From NCBI RefSeq assembly GCF_007004095.1, contig NZ_VHJK01000001.1, positions 1,492,501 to 1,556,500 on the forward strand: DNA of 64,000 bases. The letters are read 5' to 3'. The DNA is from Erythrobacter insulae. Lineage in GTDB: Bacteria > Pseudomonadota > Alphaproteobacteria > Sphingomonadales > Sphingomonadaceae. The translations under genes were made by a program, and so were the position numbers. Numbering within the stretch: position 1 is the stretch's first letter; each line of letters begins with the position of its first letter. Shown one piece after another: positions 36,219 to 44,660 of the stretch. The notes beneath the pieces are model-generated. The model was given only the letters and a program-made list of their open reading frames with translations, was not told where the DNA came from and made no database searches.

Positions 36219-36926
36219 TTAATGGTCGTCCGGCATATCAGTGCCGTCATGGGTGACACGGCCATCCTCAAGCACAAGGATGCGGTCGGCGAGATCGAAA
36301 ATACGGTTGTCGTGGGTGACGATGATGCAGGCACGGTCAGGCGCGACGGCGACATCGCGCAGCAAATCCATCACGCGGCGGCCAGAGCTCGCATCCAGCG
36401 CGGCGGTGGGTTCATCGCACACCACAAGCCGCGGTTGGTGAACCAGCGCACGGGCAATCGCCACGCGCTGCTGTTGCCCGCCAGATAGCTGGTTGGGCAG
36501 CTTGTTCGCCTGATCACCGATATTCAGTTTCTCGAGCAGCTCTTTCGCTTTTTCGCGGGCAGGACCTATTGCCATGCCTTGGGCGATCAGGGGGACGGCG
36601 GCATTTGCAGCGGCGTCAATCGAAGGGATCAGATTGTATTGCTGAAAGATAAAGCCGATATTGTTGAGGCGGAATTTCACCAGCTCGCTATCCGACAGAT
36701 TGTAGATGTCAGTGCCGAAAACTTGAACGTCGCCTTCGGTCGGCCACAGGATGCCGCACATGATCGAAATCAGAGTCGTTTTGCCTGAACCGCTTTCGCC
36801 GACGACATAGGTCATCTCGCCCGCTTTGATATCGGTGTCGATGCCGTGCAGCACCCGAATGGTCGATTGGCCGGCCTGAAAATCGCGGACGATCCCGCGT
36901 GCGCTGATCGCGCTTTCCGCGTTCAC
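36219..36926 (-). CDS. ABC transporter ATPase, DevA/MacB/LolD type
   Basis: 235 residues. Walker A G-E-S-G-S-G-K-T-T, the Q-loop Q-Q, signature L-S-G-G-Q-Q-Q-R-V-A-I-A-R-A, Walker B L-V-V-C-D-E-P-T-A-A-L-D and the H-loop T-H-D are complete. The class is the LolD/MacB/DevA group that powers mechanotransmission-type transporters. Its start overlaps the stop of the permease gene (ATGA). It energises export of an unknown small molecule or lipid. Confidence 0.9.
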   Translation of the reverse strand: MNAESAISARGIVRDFQAGQSTIRVLHGIDTDIKAGEMTYVVGESGSGKTTLISIMCGILWPTEGDVQVFGTDIYNLSDSELVKFRLNNIGFIFQQYNLIPSIDAAANAAVPLIAQGMAIGPAREKAKELLEKLNIGDQANKLPNQLSGGQQQRVAIARALVHQPRLVVCDEPTAALDASSGRRVMDLLRDVAVAPDRACIIVTHDNRIFDLADRILVLEDGRVTHDGTDMPDDH

Positions 36927-38059
36927 CGGAACACCGCCGCCGGCTCTGTTTTAAGGACGCTGCGAAGTGCGATCCAACCGGTCATGGCGAGGATGATGAT
37001 CACGGCAGCCAGGCTGATCAGAGGGATCTGCCATGGGATATAAAACCCTTTGAAAAACGGGTTGCCGCTGAATGCCCAGATAAAGGTCACGGTTCCGATC
37101 ACACCCAGCGCATATCCAATCAATCCGACCAGAGCGGCCTGTGCGCTGACCATGCCGACGATTTTGGAATTGGTGACTCCGATGGCTTTCAGCGCGCCGA
37201 ATTGTTTGATGTTGTCGCGGATAAAAAGGCTGAAGGTCAGGCCGACAATCGCCACGCCGACTACAAATCCCAAAACGACAGTGATGCCGAAATTGGTCGG
37301 GATGCCGGTGTTCTGGATGATGAAATTGACGCCTGCTTCGGCAAATTCCTCGCGTGTCTCGGCTTTTAGGCCGGTCTGTTTTTCGATCCGGTTGGCCACG
37401 GCCGCTGCGGTTTCGCCTTCGGTGATGCCTGCCAGCACGAAAGTTAGCCGATTGCGCGTGCCCGGCACGTAATTCAGCGCCTGCGAATACTTTGTATATA
37501 GCGTCACCTGACTGGTGAAGCTGGGGATCGCGTCCGCTACGCCGCGGATGACAGCGCGCTGGTCATTGAGCTCTAGCCGCGCTCCGATCGGGTCTTCACC
37601 GTTTTCGAACAGGTTGAAGACCCCGCCATCGTCGATCACTACGGAATCGGGCTGTGCGAGGACATCTTTGGTGCCCACCACCATGTTTTGCGGCATACCG
37701 ATCAAAGTCGCATCGTCGACGCCGATAATCGCAACCCCTTCCAGATCGCCGGTGCTGGTGCGGACCGATGCAACGGCACGCAGAAACGGGCTGGCCCACT
37801 CCACACCGGGGACAGAGCGCACTTCATCAAGCGCGGTGGAGGGCATGGCGTAGTTCACATCTGTGGTGCGGCTGACCGGATCCATCACCCATACCTCGGC
37901 CTCGGGCGCATTATAGACGCCGCTGGCGCCGCGTTCGACAAGGTTCACAAAAATGGTGAGCTGCTGCGTTATGAGCAATGTCGAAAATGCAATTCCGAAC
38001 AACAGCCCATAAAACTTCTGGGCGTCTCCGGTGAGCATGCGGATGGCAATCCAGAGCAT
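36923..38059 (-). CDS. ABC transporter permease, DevC/FtsX type
   Basis: 378 residues with four membrane helices (N-terminal ~19-39 and three near 265-365) and one large periplasmic domain, the MacB/DevC layout. The C-terminal F-G-A-L-K-A-I-G-V-T-N-S-K-I-V is the FtsX-family coupling motif. It is the first gene of the operon permease-ATPase-adaptor-OMF. The promoter lies in the 94-base gap facing the TetR gene, which contains a strong palindrome, so TetR control of export is likely. In cyanobacteria the Dev exporter handles glycolipids; the cargo here is unknown. Confidence 0.87.
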   Translation of the reverse strand: MLWIAIRMLTGDAQKFYGLLFGIAFSTLLITQQLTIFVNLVERGASGVYNAPEAEVWVMDPVSRTTDVNYAMPSTALDEVRSVPGVEWASPFLRAVASVRTSTGDLEGVAIIGVDDATLIGMPQNMVVGTKDVLAQPDSVVIDDGGVFNLFENGEDPIGARLELNDQRAVIRGVADAIPSFTSQVTLYTKYSQALNYVPGTRNRLTFVLAGITEGETAAAVANRIEKQTGLKAETREEFAEAGVNFIIQNTGIPTNFGITVVLGFVVGVAIVGLTFSLFIRDNIKQFGALKAIGVTNSKIVGMVSAQAALVGLIGYALGVIGTVTFIWAFSGNPFFKGFYIPWQIPLISLAAVIIILAMTGWIALRSVLKTEPAAVFR

Positions 38060-38115
38060 CGGGGCGGAACCTTAAATTGGGGTAAGGGTTGATTACCCGA
38101 GACAATCGTATAATT

Positions 38116-38151
38116 ATTGAACGGTCGCGTTTAATTGAACGGAGCCGTTCA
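38116..38151. promoter_or_regulatory. Candidate TetR operator between the export operon and the TetR gene
   Basis: TGAACGG-AG-CCGTTCA at 38136-38151 is a perfect 7+7 inverted repeat. A second left half with the same A-T-T-G-A-A-C-G-G core occurs 18 bases upstream (38116-38124 against 38134-38142). Its position just before the TetR start and in the divergent promoter region is what an autorepressor site would show. Binding is inferred. Confidence 0.65.
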
Positions 38152-38153
38152 TT

Positions 38154-38831
38154 TTGTCAACTGTCATTCCGGAAAAGCGTTCCAAAGCGTCTGTAAAAAA
38201 GCAGGGGCGTCCGTCCGATCCTGTCAAACGACAGGCCATCGTCGCGGCGGCTGCGCGCAGTTTCTTCGATGCCGGGTTTGCCGCGAGCTCCATCGAACAG
38301 ATCGCTGCCGATGCAGGGGTCTCCAAAGTCACGATCTACAATCACTTTGGCGATAAACGCGCCCTGTTTACCGCTGCTGTTGAGCTCGAGTGTGAGAAGA
38401 TGCGCGGATATTTCTCTCTCGATGATATGCCGCGCGGCTCCATCCGCAACCGTTTGATGGCGATCGGCGAAGGAATGGCGGCATTCCTGTCTCGACCGGA
38501 AATGATCCAGTTCGAACGCCGCATCGCCGCAGAAACAGAGCGCGAGCCTGCCATTGGCGAGGCCTTTCTAAAGGCTGGCCCGTGGCGTATGAAAAATGCC
38601 TTTAGCGCGTTTCTGGCCCATGCCGCATCCATCGGTGAGCTGATCGTAGATGATCCGGATCTGGCTGCGGAACAGTTTGTCTCAATGTGCAAGGGCATGG
38701 GTGATCTGGAGCGCCGTTTCGGAGCCGACGTTTCGGAAGAAACAAGCCGCCATCGGATCAAGGGCGCGGTTGCCGTTTTTCTCAAGACCTACGGCGCAGA
38801 GGCCGATCATGGCGCTGCGCCTCGCGCTTGA
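38154..38831 (+). CDS. TetR-family transcriptional regulator
   Basis: 225 residues from a TTG at 38154, with GGAG 9 bases upstream. The helix-turn-helix is at ~23-65: A-A-R-S-F-F-D-A-G-F-A-A-S-S-I-E-Q-I-A-A-D-A-G-V-S-K-V-T-I-Y-N-H-F-G-D-K-R-A-L-F, a classic TetR_N domain. The C-terminal part resembles the AefR-like ligand-binding domain. Divergent from the Dev-type export operon, with a shared palindromic site, it probably represses that operon and itself and responds to the exported compound. Confidence 0.9.
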   Translation: MSTVIPEKRSKASVKKQGRPSDPVKRQAIVAAAARSFFDAGFAASSIEQIAADAGVSKVTIYNHFGDKRALFTAAVELECEKMRGYFSLDDMPRGSIRNRLMAIGEGMAAFLSRPEMIQFERRIAAETEREPAIGEAFLKAGPWRMKNAFSAFLAHAASIGELIVDDPDLAAEQFVSMCKGMGDLERRFGADVSEETSRHRIKGAVAVFLKTYGAEADHGAAPRA

Positions 38832-38942
38832 TCGAAAATTCGCACTACAGTGTTCGAAAATTAGCATCGAACGGCGTAGTGCACATTATCTTGTCATTCA
38901 CCCGCGCATTCCTACATTGTCCGGCATGAAAGGACTCCCTTT

Positions 38943-40907
38943 ATGAGCGACTCGAACGATCCACAGCAGCAGCCACCCGAAGGCCAAAATCCCTGGGTGA
39001 AGCAATTGATGATCTGGGGCGGTATTTTTCTCGCCCTGTTGTTGGTGGTTTCGCTGTTCAACAATGCCGGTCAGACACCGGGAACCCAGATCAATTATTC
39101 TGAATTCCGAAATCAGGTTGAACAAGGCGAAGTCGCAGAGGTTGCTCTGGGCGAAGATATCATCACGGGTGCCTATAACAATGGCAGCACGTTCCAGACG
39201 GTGCCGGTTCCCAATGATCCTGAAATCACAAAGATTCTTCAGGAGAACGATGTCAAATTCACCGGCAAGCCGCGCGAACAGCCCAACATGCTGCTTTATA
39301 TCTTGCTGAACTCGCTTCCCTTCCTGCTGATCCTAGGCATCGCGTTCTTTGCCCTGCGTCAGGTGCAAAAGGGCGGCGGCGGCGGCGCAATGGGCTTTGG
39401 CAAGTCCAAGGCAAAGATGCTGACCGAGCGTTCTGGCAAAGTGACCTTTGCCGATGTGGCCGGTATCGACGAAGCGCGTGAAGAACTGGAAGAGGTTGTT
39501 GAATTTCTGAAAGACCCGCAGCGTTTCTCCAAACTCGGCGGGCAAATCCCCAAGGGCGCATTGCTGGTCGGTTCGCCCGGTACCGGTAAAACGTTGCTGG
39601 CCCGCGCAATCGCTGGCGAAGCTGGCGTGCCGTTTTTCACGATTTCGGGCTCTGACTTTGTCGAAATGTTCGTGGGCGTCGGCGCAAGCCGCGTGCGCGA
39701 TATGTTTGAACAGGCCAAGAAAAACGCGCCGTGTATCGTCTTTATTGACGAAATCGACGCGGTGGGCCGTTCGCGTGGCGGTGGCCTTGGCAACTCCAAC
39801 GACGAACGCGAACAGACATTGAACCAGCTGCTGGTCGAGATGGATGGTTTCGAAGCCAATGAAGGCATCATCATCGTCGCGGCAACCAACCGTCCAGACG
39901 TTCTTGACCCTGCGCTGCTGCGTCCAGGCCGGTTTGACCGTCAGGTCGTGGTGCCGATCCCCGATATTGATGGCCGCGAGAAGATTCTCGGCGTCCACAT
40001 GAAAAAAGTACCGCTGGCTCCTGATGTAAACTCGCGCACGATTGCACGGGGCACACCCGGATTCTCCGGTGCGGATCTCGCCAACCTGGTGAACGAAGCC
40101 GCATTGCTTGCCGCGCGCCGGAACAAACGTCTGGTGGCGATGCAAGAATTCGAAGACGCCAAGGACAAAGTCATGATGGGGGCGGAGCGCCGCTCCATGG
40201 TCATGACCGACGATGAAAAGAAAATGACCGCCTATCACGAAGCAGGCCACGCGCTTGTCAGTGTAAACGAGCCCGCATCCGATCCGATCCATAAGGCGAC
40301 GATCATTCCGCGCGGGCGGGCATTGGGCATGGTCATGCGTCTGCCGGAGCGTGATAATTATTCGTATCACCGCGATAAAATGCACGCCAACCTGGCGGTT
40401 GCGATGGGCGGACGCGTGGCCGAAGACATTATCTTTGGTCACGACAAGGTATCGTCGGGCGCATCGGGCGATATCCAGTATGCGACCGATCTTGCGCGCA
40501 ACATGGTCACCAAATGGGGCATGTCTGAAAAGCTCGGCCCGCTGCAATACGAAGACCAGCAAGAAGGCTATCTCGGCATGGGGCAAACTTCACGCACGAT
40601 GGCCGGTGCCGAAACCAACAAGCTGATCGATGCGGAAATCCGCGAGCTGGTTGAAGGCGGTCTAAAACGCGCGACCGAAATTCTGACGGAGCAGGAGGAT
40701 AAACTCCACCTGCTTGCTCAGGCCATGCTGGAATACGAAACGCTGACCGGTGACGAAATCAACCAGCTGCTCGAAAACGGCAAGATTGATCGTCCTGATG
40801 AGCCAAAAGGCCCCGTGAAAGTGCAGCCAACCCATGGCAGCGCAATTCCCAAGGCGGGCAAACGGTTTGGCGGGTCTAGCAGCGGAGAAGCCCCGCAAGG
40901 CGCTTAA
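38943..40907 (+). CDS. ftsH: ATP-dependent zinc metalloprotease FtsH
   Basis: 654 residues. Two membrane helices (~20-40 and ~118-138) flank a periplasmic domain. The AAA+ ATPase has Walker A G-S-P-G-T-G-K-T (Ser replaces the usual first Pro), Walker [12 protein letters not shown] and the second region of homology [20 protein letters not shown]. The protease has the zinc motif H-E-A-G-H. It degrades misfolded membrane proteins and regulators from the inner membrane as a hexamer. AAAGGA precedes the ATG. A strong terminator follows. Confidence 0.97.
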   Translation: MSDSNDPQQQPPEGQNPWVKQLMIWGGIFLALLLVVSLFNNAGQTPGTQINYSEFRNQVEQGEVAEVALGEDIITGAYNNGSTFQTVPVPNDPEITKILQENDVKFTGKPREQPNMLLYILLNSLPFLLILGIAFFALRQVQKGGGGGAMGFGKSKAKMLTERSGKVTFADVAGIDEAREELEEVVEFLKDPQRFSKLGGQIPKGALLVGSPGTGKTLLARAIAGEAGVPFFTISGSDFVEMFVGVGASRVRDMFEQAKKNAPCIVFIDEIDAVGRSRGGGLGNSNDEREQTLNQLLVEMDGFEANEGIIIVAATNRPDVLDPALLRPGRFDRQVVVPIPDIDGREKILGVHMKKVPLAPDVNSRTIARGTPGFSGADLANLVNEAALLAARRNKRLVAMQEFEDAKDKVMMGAERRSMVMTDDEKKMTAYHEAGHALVSVNEPASDPIHKATIIPRGRALGMVMRLPERDNYSYHRDKMHANLAVAMGGRVAEDIIFGHDKVSSGASGDIQYATDLARNMVTKWGMSEKLGPLQYEDQQEGYLGMGQTSRTMAGAETNKLIDAEIRELVEGGLKRATEILTEQEDKLHLLAQAMLEYETLTGDEINQLLENGKIDRPDEPKGPVKVQPTHGSAIPKAGKRFGGSSSGEAPQGA

Positions 40908-40936
40908 GCTTCCGCTAAAAGATCAAACCCTAACGC

Positions 40937-40974
40937 AAACGGGCGCGCAGATTTTTTGATCTGCGCGCCCGTTT
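40937..40974. terminator. Strong bidirectional rho-independent terminator after ftsH
   Basis: A 16-bp perfect stem (40937-40952 with 40959-40974, arms A-A-A-A-C-G-G-G-C-G-C-G-C-A-G-A-T type) has a 6-base loop. The 3' arm ends in a T run on the plus strand and the 5' arm starts with an A run, giving a T run on the minus strand. It separates ftsH from the converging DUF3667 gene and should end both transcripts. Confidence 0.88.
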
Positions 40975-40985
40975 TGTATCGGGTT

Positions 40986-42074
40986 TCAGAATGCGCCGAG
41001 TATCAGCAGCGCCTGAAGAAAGAAAAGCAGCACGAAAAGCACGGAAAACATCAGCAGCAAAAATCGCCAGATGGTTGAGAAGCGTCTCAGATCATAAGCA
41101 TAGCGCAGATGTTTGTAGATGTGCAGCGGCGCGATCACCGCGAACAGGACGAACACGCAATCCAGCGGCATACCCGCCGTGCCCAGCAACGAAAGGGCGA
41201 TGAACAGCAGCGACATGAAGGCGAGGGAATAGGTGACGAAGATCGCATGATCATAGGCTTTGAAACGCCGCTTCCATGCAAATAACAGCCATACGAATGG
41301 GATCGAGAGCGGGATCAAGAGCCAGCTGAATTTATAAGCGTTGGCCTGCATCTTATACAGCATCAGCCCGGGATTATCGTTCCACTTTTGCAGGACGCCT
41401 TTATCGAATGCTTCAAAACCGGTCGGATTGATCTCCATGTTCAAGCTTTCATCGGCGTTCGCATCACTCGCCTTACCCAGACTGTTCAACCCCGCTTCGA
41501 GTGCGGCAAGCTGCGCAGCAAGCTCTTCGCGTTCAGGATCATCGGCATCCATCGCGTCCAATTGAGCCTGAATCTCTGCCCGGCCAATTTCGGCTTCGGA
41601 TCGGACTTCGCTGGCTGTTTTCTCGACAGCGCCGCTTAAATCAATGTCGGATGGGGCGGTGATGCCCACCATCTGGAACACTGCAAACATTGCAAAAATA
41701 CTGAACAGGAACATCGCCATCGGGCTGACGAATTTGGCGCGTTCTCCTTCGATATAGCGGCGCGTAAGCTTGCCCGGTTTAAACGCGAGCAGCGGCAGCG
41801 TGCTCCAGAATTTGCCATCAAGATGCAGCACACCGTGGAGCAGATCGTGGCCGATCGCTGATAGAGTGCGGTGGACGTGGACCTTTTGCCCGCAATTCTG
41901 ACAATAATTGCCAACCAGATCGGCGCCGCAATTCAGGCACGCACTTTCACGAGTCCCGTCGCGGGCACTGGCGCGGGCACCGGCGACCGTGCCTTCACCA
42001 TGTTCAGGTTCAACTGCGCGGCTGGTGAGCGCGCCTTCAATGGCCGCGCCCATACCCTCGGTGATATCGCTCAT
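40986..42074 (-). CDS. DUF3667 membrane protein with zinc ribbon
   Basis: 362 residues. C-L-N-C ... Y-C-Q-N-C-G-Q near residues 46-60 is a zinc ribbon, followed by the DUF3667 block H-R-T-L-S-A-I-G-H-D-L-L-H-G-V-L-H-L-D-G-K-F-W and T-L-P-L-L-A-F-K-P-G. Five hydrophobic helices (one near 117-137, four in the last ~110 residues) frame a central coiled-coil region rich in Glu/Ala (~150-195). Function of the family is unknown. The terminator after ftsH also ends this transcript. Confidence 0.85.
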   Translation of the reverse strand: MSDITEGMGAAIEGALTSRAVEPEHGEGTVAGARASARDGTRESACLNCGADLVGNYCQNCGQKVHVHRTLSAIGHDLLHGVLHLDGKFWSTLPLLAFKPGKLTRRYIEGERAKFVSPMAMFLFSIFAMFAVFQMVGITAPSDIDLSGAVEKTASEVRSEAEIGRAEIQAQLDAMDADDPEREELAAQLAALEAGLNSLGKASDANADESLNMEINPTGFEAFDKGVLQKWNDNPGLMLYKMQANAYKFSWLLIPLSIPFVWLLFAWKRRFKAYDHAIFVTYSLAFMSLLFIALSLLGTAGMPLDCVFVLFAVIAPLHIYKHLRYAYDLRRFSTIWRFLLLMFSVLFVLLFFLQALLILGAF

Positions 42075-42123
42075 AAATTCTCCGCCGGCCCGTCGATGAT
42101 TGCGGACCTTACCGTAGAGAGAA

Positions 42124-42861
42124 CTACTTTGTCTTGGAAGCCAGCTTGCGTTCTATGGCGGTCCACATCTGTGCAAAGGCCCGCGCTCCGGGGGATCGGG
42201 GGGCAAACGCGCCGACCGGTTGGCGCTCTACCGCGCATTGTTCAATCGCGCTTGCCAGCGGGATGACGGGCCAGTTCGGATTGGCCGCGCGCGCTTCCTT
42301 ATGCAGTGTCCGCCGCATATCCAGCATCGACAGGACCGGCAGGATTGGCGGATGCCCCTTGCCGCTGCCGCGCACTTCCTCGACCACGGCATCAAATGCC
42401 CGCGCCGATAATGGCGACGGGGGGAGCGGCACAATAACCAGATCGGCGGCGCGCATCACTTGCGCGCTGATTTCATTAAGCACGGGCGGACAATCAAAGA
42501 TAATCCGGTCGTAATCCTTGCTGAGCGCCTGTGTCAGTTTGGCCAGTCGTTTTTTCTTGCCGATCCGATCAAATTGCCGGTCAAGCGTGCGGATGCTTTC
42601 ATCGGCGGGAAGCAGATCGAGGTTCGGATAGGCTGTTTTCTGGATCACCTTTGCCGCGTTGCGCTCGGCTGTGAAAATGGATTGGGCGGCGCGCTTTTTC
42701 TTGGGGTTGATACCCAGCAGAAAGCCCGAGCCATTGGCGGGGTCCAGGTCCCACAGCAGGGTTTGACGGCGGGATATTGTCGCTGCGCACCAGGCGAGGT
42801 TTGTCGCGAAGGTGGTTTTCCCGACTCCGCCTTTGACACTGTAAACCGCTATCGAAGCCAT
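42124..42861 (-). CDS. ParA-family ATPase
   Basis: 245 residues. S-V-K-G-G-V-G-K-T-T-F-A-T-N-L-A is the deviant Walker A of ParA/MinD proteins, T-L-L-W-D-L-D-P-A is the Walker A' region, and I-I-F-D-C-P-P is Walker B. No parB-like gene is adjacent, so this is an orphan family member. Such proteins position cargo such as chemoreceptors, carboxysomes or cellulose synthase machinery, or act in regulation. It lies 49 bases before the DUF3667 gene on the same strand. Confidence 0.88.
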   Translation of the reverse strand: MASIAVYSVKGGVGKTTFATNLAWCAATISRRQTLLWDLDPANGSGFLLGINPKKKRAAQSIFTAERNAAKVIQKTAYPNLDLLPADESIRTLDRQFDRIGKKKRLAKLTQALSKDYDRIIFDCPPVLNEISAQVMRAADLVIVPLPPSPLSARAFDAVVEEVRGSGKGHPPILPVLSMLDMRRTLHKEARAANPNWPVIPLASAIEQCAVERQPVGAFAPRSPGARAFAQMWTAIERKLASKTK

Positions 42862-42940
42862 GGTTTGTAACGCATTCTCTTTTGAAGGGGCCGCCGCGAC
42901 GCTGCCAGATTACCGTTAATGGCGTCAGGATATAGAACGC

Positions 42941-42969
42941 AAAAGAAAAAGGCCGCCAAACTGGCGGCC
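42941..42969 (-). terminator. Rho-independent terminator of rpoZ
   Basis: On the minus strand an 8-bp stem GGCCGCCA/TGGCGGCC (42951-42958 with 42962-42969) closes a 3-base loop and is followed by T5-C-T4 (42941-42950). It lies 54 bases after the rpoZ stop. Confidence 0.8.
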
Positions 42970-43022
42970 CTTATCAAAACGGGACAGGTTTCTGCCCGGT
43001 GTATCGCGTGTGCTTGCGGCGA

Positions 43023-43367
43023 TTACCCTTCGTAATCGGCCCCGATCGAGGTCGAACGGGTTGGCGCGCTCGCGGTGATCCGCAGAGCTTCTGCCGACTG
43101 GCTGAGCGAGCCGATTTCATCGGCATCATCTTCATCGTCAGGCAGGATTTTCTGCAGGCTGGTAACGAGCGCTTCTTTGAGGTCTTTCGGTTTGAGGTTC
43201 TGCTCGGCAATCTCGCGCAAAGCCACAACCGGGTTCTTGTCCCGGTCACGCTCAAGAGTGAGTTCGGCACCGCCGGAGATCTCGCGCGCACGCTGTGCGG
43301 CAAGCAATACAAGGTCGAAACGATTAGGAATCTTGTCGACGCAATCTTCAACGGTAACGCGTGCCAT
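43023..43367 (-). CDS. rpoZ: RNA polymerase omega subunit
   Basis: 114 residues. [28 protein letters not shown] is the diagnostic omega N-terminus, and [11 protein letters not shown] is the second conserved block. The acidic, less conserved C-terminal tail is usual in alphaproteobacteria. It helps assemble the beta-prime subunit. A terminator follows, and a 14-bp palindrome lies in the upstream divergent region. Confidence 0.96.
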   Translation of the reverse strand: MARVTVEDCVDKIPNRFDLVLLAAQRAREISGGAELTLERDRDKNPVVALREIAEQNLKPKDLKEALVTSLQKILPDDEDDADEIGSLSQSAEALRITASAPTRSTSIGADYEG

Positions 43368-43405
43368 CTGCGGGCCTCATAACTTCTGGTTTTCTGAAAG
43401 AGCAT

Positions 43406-43419
43406 CGCACTTAAGTGCG
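43406..43419. promoter_or_regulatory. 14-bp perfect palindrome in the rpoZ / phospholipase D-like promoter region
   Basis: CGCACTTAAGTGCG is a perfect palindrome with no spacer, about 40 bases before the rpoZ start and 57 before the divergent gene. It could be an operator for a dimeric regulator. No regulator is assigned. Confidence 0.35.
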
Positions 43420-43475
43420 CGCTGCCGCAGAGTCAAGAATTTGCAACTTAAACAGACCCGCTGCATTGGTGATCT

Positions 43476-44660
43476 ATGACGCAAAAAAGACCTCTCGATC
43501 CGGCGCAAACGCCAACCAGCAATTATGAGGATGCGGAAAGCTTTCAATTCAGCGTTCAGGACCATGCATTCACATTCTACCCTCGCGGATCGGACCGGCT
43601 GGCCGCCTTGATAGACCATATCGAGAAGGCGCGGCACACGCTCGCGATCTTCTATTACATGTTTCAGCATGACAAATCAGGTACACAAATCCGCGATGCG
43701 TTGGTGGAGGCGGCAAATCGCGGCGTCGATGTCCGTTTGATCATCGATGCATTCGGCAGCGATGCACCAGACCATTTTTTTGATCCCATCGTCGAGGCGG
43801 GCGGCCAGTTCAACACCTTCTCCGCCAAATGGAGCGTGCGTTATCTGATCCGCAACCATCAAAAGTTCGTGATCGCCGATAATGCGCGGGTTTTGACCGG
43901 CGGCAGCAACATCTCCGATCATTATTTCGAGACGCCATCCAACAATGGCTGGTGCGATTTGGGCATTGCGATCGAAGGGCCGGTTGTCGAGCGGTTTACG
44001 AACTGGTTCGAATTGCTACGCGATTGGGTTCAAAGCGACAGTTCACAGCTTCGGCGGATGCGCAGCATGGTCAAGGACTGGGACGGCGGCGATGGTCCTG
44101 TCCGATTGCTGGTTGGCGGTCCGCTGGTCCGCAAAAGCCACTGGGCGTGGCAGTTCAAATCGGATCTTATCGGCGCGAAAAGACTGGATACGGTAAGCGC
44201 CTATTTCTCTCCGCCGCGCAGTATGCGCCGTTTGATGACCAGAATCGCCCGGCGCGGGGAAATGCGGATGGTCATGGCGGGCAAATCAGATATTCGTGCG
44301 ACAATCGACGTTGCGCGCCTGCTTTATAAAAACCTGTTGCACGCCGGTGCGCACATTTTTGAATTCCAGCCGTGCAAATTGCACATGAAATTGATGATCG
44401 CGGACGGCGTAAGCTATTTTGGCAGCGCCAATCTGGATAAACGATCAGCGCGGATCAATGTCGAATTGATGGTGCGGGTGGAGGATGATGCACTGGCCGA
44501 GCGTCTGCGTGAATTTGTCACCCATCTCGAAGGCGCAAGTATGCGCGTCACGCCCAAATGGTACACCCAAGAGGCAAGTTTCTGGAACCGGATGCGTTGG
44601 CGGTTTGAATACTGGATCGCGCTGGCCGATTACCGGATGGCGCGCGGGCTCAACAATTAG
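43476..44660 (+). CDS. Phospholipase D-like protein (cardiolipin synthase type)
   Basis: 394 residues. Two HKD motifs are present: H-Q-K-F-V-I-A-D (with G-G-S-N-I-S-D) near residue 128 and H-M-K-L-M-I-A-D (with G-S-A-N-L-D-K-R-S) near 302. These fit cardiolipin synthase ClsB-like members without N-terminal membrane helices. It would join two phosphatidylglycerols, or a PG and a PE, to make cardiolipin at the inner membrane. Its end overlaps the end of dnaB on the other strand by 4 bases. Confidence 0.86.
   Translation: MTQKRPLDPAQTPTSNYEDAESFQFSVQDHAFTFYPRGSDRLAALIDHIEKARHTLAIFYYMFQHDKSGTQIRDALVEAANRGVDVRLIIDAFGSDAPDHFFDPIVEAGGQFNTFSAKWSVRYLIRNHQKFVIADNARVLTGGSNISDHYFETPSNNGWCDLGIAIEGPVVERFTNWFELLRDWVQSDSSQLRRMRSMVKDWDGGDGPVRLLVGGPLVRKSHWAWQFKSDLIGAKRLDTVSAYFSPPRSMRRLMTRIARRGEMRMVMAGKSDIRATIDVARLLYKNLLHAGAHIFEFQPCKLHMKLMIADGVSYFGSANLDKRSARINVELMVRVEDDALAERLREFVTHLEGASMRVTPKWYTQEASFWNRMRWRFEYWIALADYRMARGLNN

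Noticed and set aside
39333-40586. 417-codon open frame antisense to ftsH
   Set aside because: It lies entirely inside ftsH, whose protein is unmistakable, and the antisense translation has no recognisable domain; it results from codon bias.
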